Source of the DNA: DATDCV01 sp036524155
Lineage (GTDB): Bacteria; Verrucomicrobiota; Verrucomicrobiia; Limisphaerales; UBA8199
Assembly (NCBI GenBank): GCA_036524155.1
Contig: DATDCV010000715.1
Location: 1-8,777 of the forward strand
Direction of reading: 5' to 3'
DNA length: 8,777 bases
Shown here: positions 7,481-8,777 of the stretch, piece after piece
Numbering within the stretch: position 1 is the stretch's first letter
Layout: each line of letters begins with the position of its first letter
Made by a program: the position numbers and the translations under genes
Notes under the pieces: model-generated
Database searches by the model: none
What the model was told of the DNA's origin: nothing
What the model saw: only the letters and a program-made list of their open reading frames with translations

Positions 7481-8197
7481 ATGAAAGCACCCCTCCCGGA
7501 GAATGAGCCCCAACGGCTGGCCGCCTTGCGCGCCTATCACATTCTCGACACCGCCGGCGAACAGGCGTATGACGACATCACCACTCTCGCCGCTTATATC
7601 TGCAACGTTCCCATCGCGATGATCTCGCTGGTGGACGAAACGCGCCAGTGGTTTAAGTCGAAGGTGGGATTGACTCAGGCCGAGACCCCTCGCGACGTCG
7701 CTTTTTGCGCCCATGCGATTCTGCAGAGCGAGCCGCTGATCGTGCGGGACGCGACCACTGACTCCCGTTTTTGCGAGAGCACGCTCGTTACCGGCGAACC
7801 GCACATCCGGTTCTACGCCGGTTTCCCGTTAGTGTCACCGGACGGCTTCGCGGTCGGCACGCTGTGCGCCGTGGACCGAAAAACGAATCAACTCAATGAC
7901 CATCAGCGGCAGACGATGGTGGCGTTGAGCCGCCAGGTGATGATGCTGTTGGAACACCGGCGGGTTTCACTTCAGCTCGCCCAGGTCCTGGAGCACGTGA
8001 AGGTCCTTAGCGGGCTGCTGCCCATCTGCGCCTGGTGCAAGCGCGTCCGGGATGACCACGGCTACTGGAAAAGTGTCGAGGCTTACGTCAGGGACCACAC
8101 CGACGCCGATTTCACGCACGGCATCTGCCCGGACTGCCTGGAAAAGACCGTGCCCGGAAAGAAGCGGTCAACTGCCGGGGCTGAAACAGCTCCTTAG
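7481..8197 (+). CDS. GAF-domain sensor protein with C-terminal CxxC/CxxC module
   Basis: A 238-residue cytosolic protein without signal peptide or membrane segment. It opens with PENEPQRLAALRAYHILDT, the typical lead-in of GAF proteins related to those of histidine kinases and cyclic-di-GMP enzymes. The GAF domain spans about residues 25-158, with VPIAMISLVDETRQWFKS, FCAHAIL, FYAGFPL and GTLCAVD. A short helical linker (159-178) leads to LLPICAWCKRVRDDHGYW...HGICPDC, with cysteines C183, C186, C216 and C219 and nearby histidines H206 and H213. This C-terminal motif is common at the ends of bacterial signalling proteins and looks like a small zinc- or redox-binding module; its function is not established. 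There is no kinase, GGDEF, HD-GYP or DNA-binding output domain, so it probably works by binding a small ligand or a partner protein. It is divergent from GH106 by 174 bp, so a regulatory link is possible but only inferred. No Shine-Dalgarno sequence precedes the ATG. Confidence 0.88.
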   Translation: MKAPLPENEPQRLAALRAYHILDTAGEQAYDDITTLAAYICNVPIAMISLVDETRQWFKSKVGLTQAETPRDVAFCAHAILQSEPLIVRDATTDSRFCESTLVTGEPHIRFYAGFPLVSPDGFAVGTLCAVDRKTNQLNDHQRQTMVALSRQVMMLLEHRRVSLQLAQVLEHVKVLSGLLPICAWCKRVRDDHGYWKSVEAYVRDHTDADFTHGICPDCLEKTVPGKKRSTAGAETAP

Positions 8198-8201
8198 CTG
8201 T
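8186..8201 (+). terminator. short perfect hairpin at the end of the GAF gene
   Basis: ACAGCT at 8186-8191 pairs exactly with AGCTGT at 8196-8201 across a 4-nt loop, and the TAG stop codon of the GAF gene lies at its centre. It sits at the convergent junction with the RDD gene. There is no T-run after it, so it may be only part of a terminator or an mRNA 3'-end stabiliser. Confidence 0.3.
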
Positions 8202-8227
8202 GGCTCCGTGGCGCACCTCAGCCTTTC

Positions 8228-8777
8228 TCAGAAGCATACCAACGGGGTTCCGCGAGGGAGTTTGAGCACCACCGTCCCTGCGATTTTGTCATGCCAACCC
8301 TGTTTCTCGGGATCCCAGGCGATCCAGAAAAACCCGAGGAACAGCACAATCCCGGAAAACGCAGCGGCGAGGGCGCGGACGAGAGCCGCAACGAAAGACA
8401 ATTGCTCCCCGCCGGCCCGGACGACTTTCAGGCCGAGAACGATTCCACCGATGCTGGTCCCGCGCCAGGCCCACAGGCCCGCAAAATAGGCCAGCGCAAC
8501 GATCAAAGCCAAAGGCGGTCCTTGGACAATCGCGCCCAGAATCACGAGCAGAACCACATCAAGGAAACCGGCAGCCATCCGCTCCCAGAAACTGGCCTTG
8601 GGATAAGCAAGCGTGTCGGGAAGCACCGGCGGAGCAATCGTAACCGGGACGGCGGCGGAGGGCGTGTTGGACGGTGTCGGTGGCGGGGGCGGTTCCGAGG
8701 ACATAGCTGGCATCGCAGGCGGCGCTGCGGCGCTCATGACGGGTGTGGGGATGGTTGCGGGCGCGGCCGGGTGCCGC
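8228..8777 (-). CDS. RDD family membrane protein with Pro/Ala-rich N-terminal region (probably 5' truncated by window)
   Basis: The C-terminal 120 residues match the RDD family of small integral membrane proteins of mostly unknown function. Numbering from the in-window ATG at 8737, the family pattern R-x-x-A-x-x-x-D is seen as R53 to D60 in ERMAAGFLD. Three hydrophobic segments follow at about 57-73, 75-91 and 118-140, with the loop GTSIGGIVLGLKVV between the second and third and the conserved ending KQGWHDKIAGTVV, which supplies the second family Asp (D150). Residues 1-45 are rich in Pro and Ala and probably disordered and cytosolic. The frame stays open upstream of 8737 to the window edge with the same Pro/Ala-rich character, so the true start is probably outside; many RDD proteins carry an N-terminal zinc ribbon before such a linker, which cannot be seen here. 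If ATG 8737 is used, the protein has 169 residues. It converges on the GAF gene with a 30-bp gap. The role is unknown. Confidence 0.82.
   Translation of the reverse strand, partial: RHPAAPATIPTPVMSAAAPPAMPAMSSEPPPPPTPSNTPSAAVPVTIAPPVLPDTLAYPKASFWERMAAGFLDVVLLVILGAIVQGPPLALIVALAYFAGLWAWRGTSIGGIVLGLKVVRAGGEQLSFVAALVRALAAAFSGIVLFLGFFWIAWDPEKQGWHDKIAGTVVLKLPRGTPLVCF

Noticed and set aside
7307..7804. N-terminal extension of the GH106 frame on the minus strand to an ATG at 7804
   Set aside because: Most of it is antisense to the well-supported GAF gene, and it would bury the clear signal peptide that starts at 7306 deep inside the protein.
1..8777. A defence system, CRISPR array, prophage or insertion sequence
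   Set aside because: No regularly spaced repeats, transposase or integrase motifs, phage genes or known defence domains were seen on either strand.

Overview
The window is a GC-rich stretch of bacterial chromosome, tightly packed with five genes and two edge-truncated ones at most. Its content (a Gfo/Idh/MocA oxidoreductase, a very large secreted GH106 rhamnosidase-type hydrolase, a membrane-anchored neutral-ceramidase-like protein, and a GAF protein with a CxxC/CxxC tail) fits a polysaccharide-degrading member of the Verrucomicrobiota, or less likely the Planctomycetota. This assignment is inferred from gene families; there is no rRNA or marker gene to confirm it. Most starts lack a clear Shine-Dalgarno sequence.

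Layout, left to right. (1) Positions 1-608, plus strand: the C-terminal part of a Gfo/Idh/MocA family protein that begins before the window. (2) About 707-2014, plus strand: a membrane-anchored PHP-domain metal-dependent phosphoesterase-like protein with a complete set of metal ligands. (3) Positions 2044-3525, minus strand, converging on the PHP gene with a 29-bp gap: a ceramidase-like protein with an N-terminal membrane anchor. (4) Positions 3626-7306, minus strand: a secreted GH106 (alpha-L-rhamnosidase type) enzyme of 1226 residues, lying upstream of the ceramidase-like gene with a 100-bp gap. (5) Positions 7481-8197, plus strand, divergent from GH106: a GAF-domain protein ending in a cysteine module. 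(6) From 8228 to the right edge, minus strand, convergent: an RDD-family membrane protein with a Pro/Ala-rich N-terminal region, probably truncated by the window.

The genes read as an accessory carbohydrate and envelope catabolism neighbourhood. GH106 would release rhamnose from complex glycans in the periplasm or outside the cell, and Gfo/Idh/MocA proteins commonly oxidise sugars. The PHP and ceramidase-like proteins are predicted to be tethered to the inner membrane with their catalytic domains outside the cytoplasm. No transporter, regulator or SusC/D-type pair is visible, so a complete utilisation locus cannot be claimed.

I found no CRISPR array, tRNA, rRNA, insertion sequence or obvious new multi-gene system. 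The most unexplained signal is the 100-bp gap between GH106 and the ceramidase-like gene. Directly after the GH106 stop codon, in the same frame, it encodes a coding-like hydrophobic segment with a basic tail. No gene-free stretch exceeds 300 bases; the longest is 174 bp (7307-7480).
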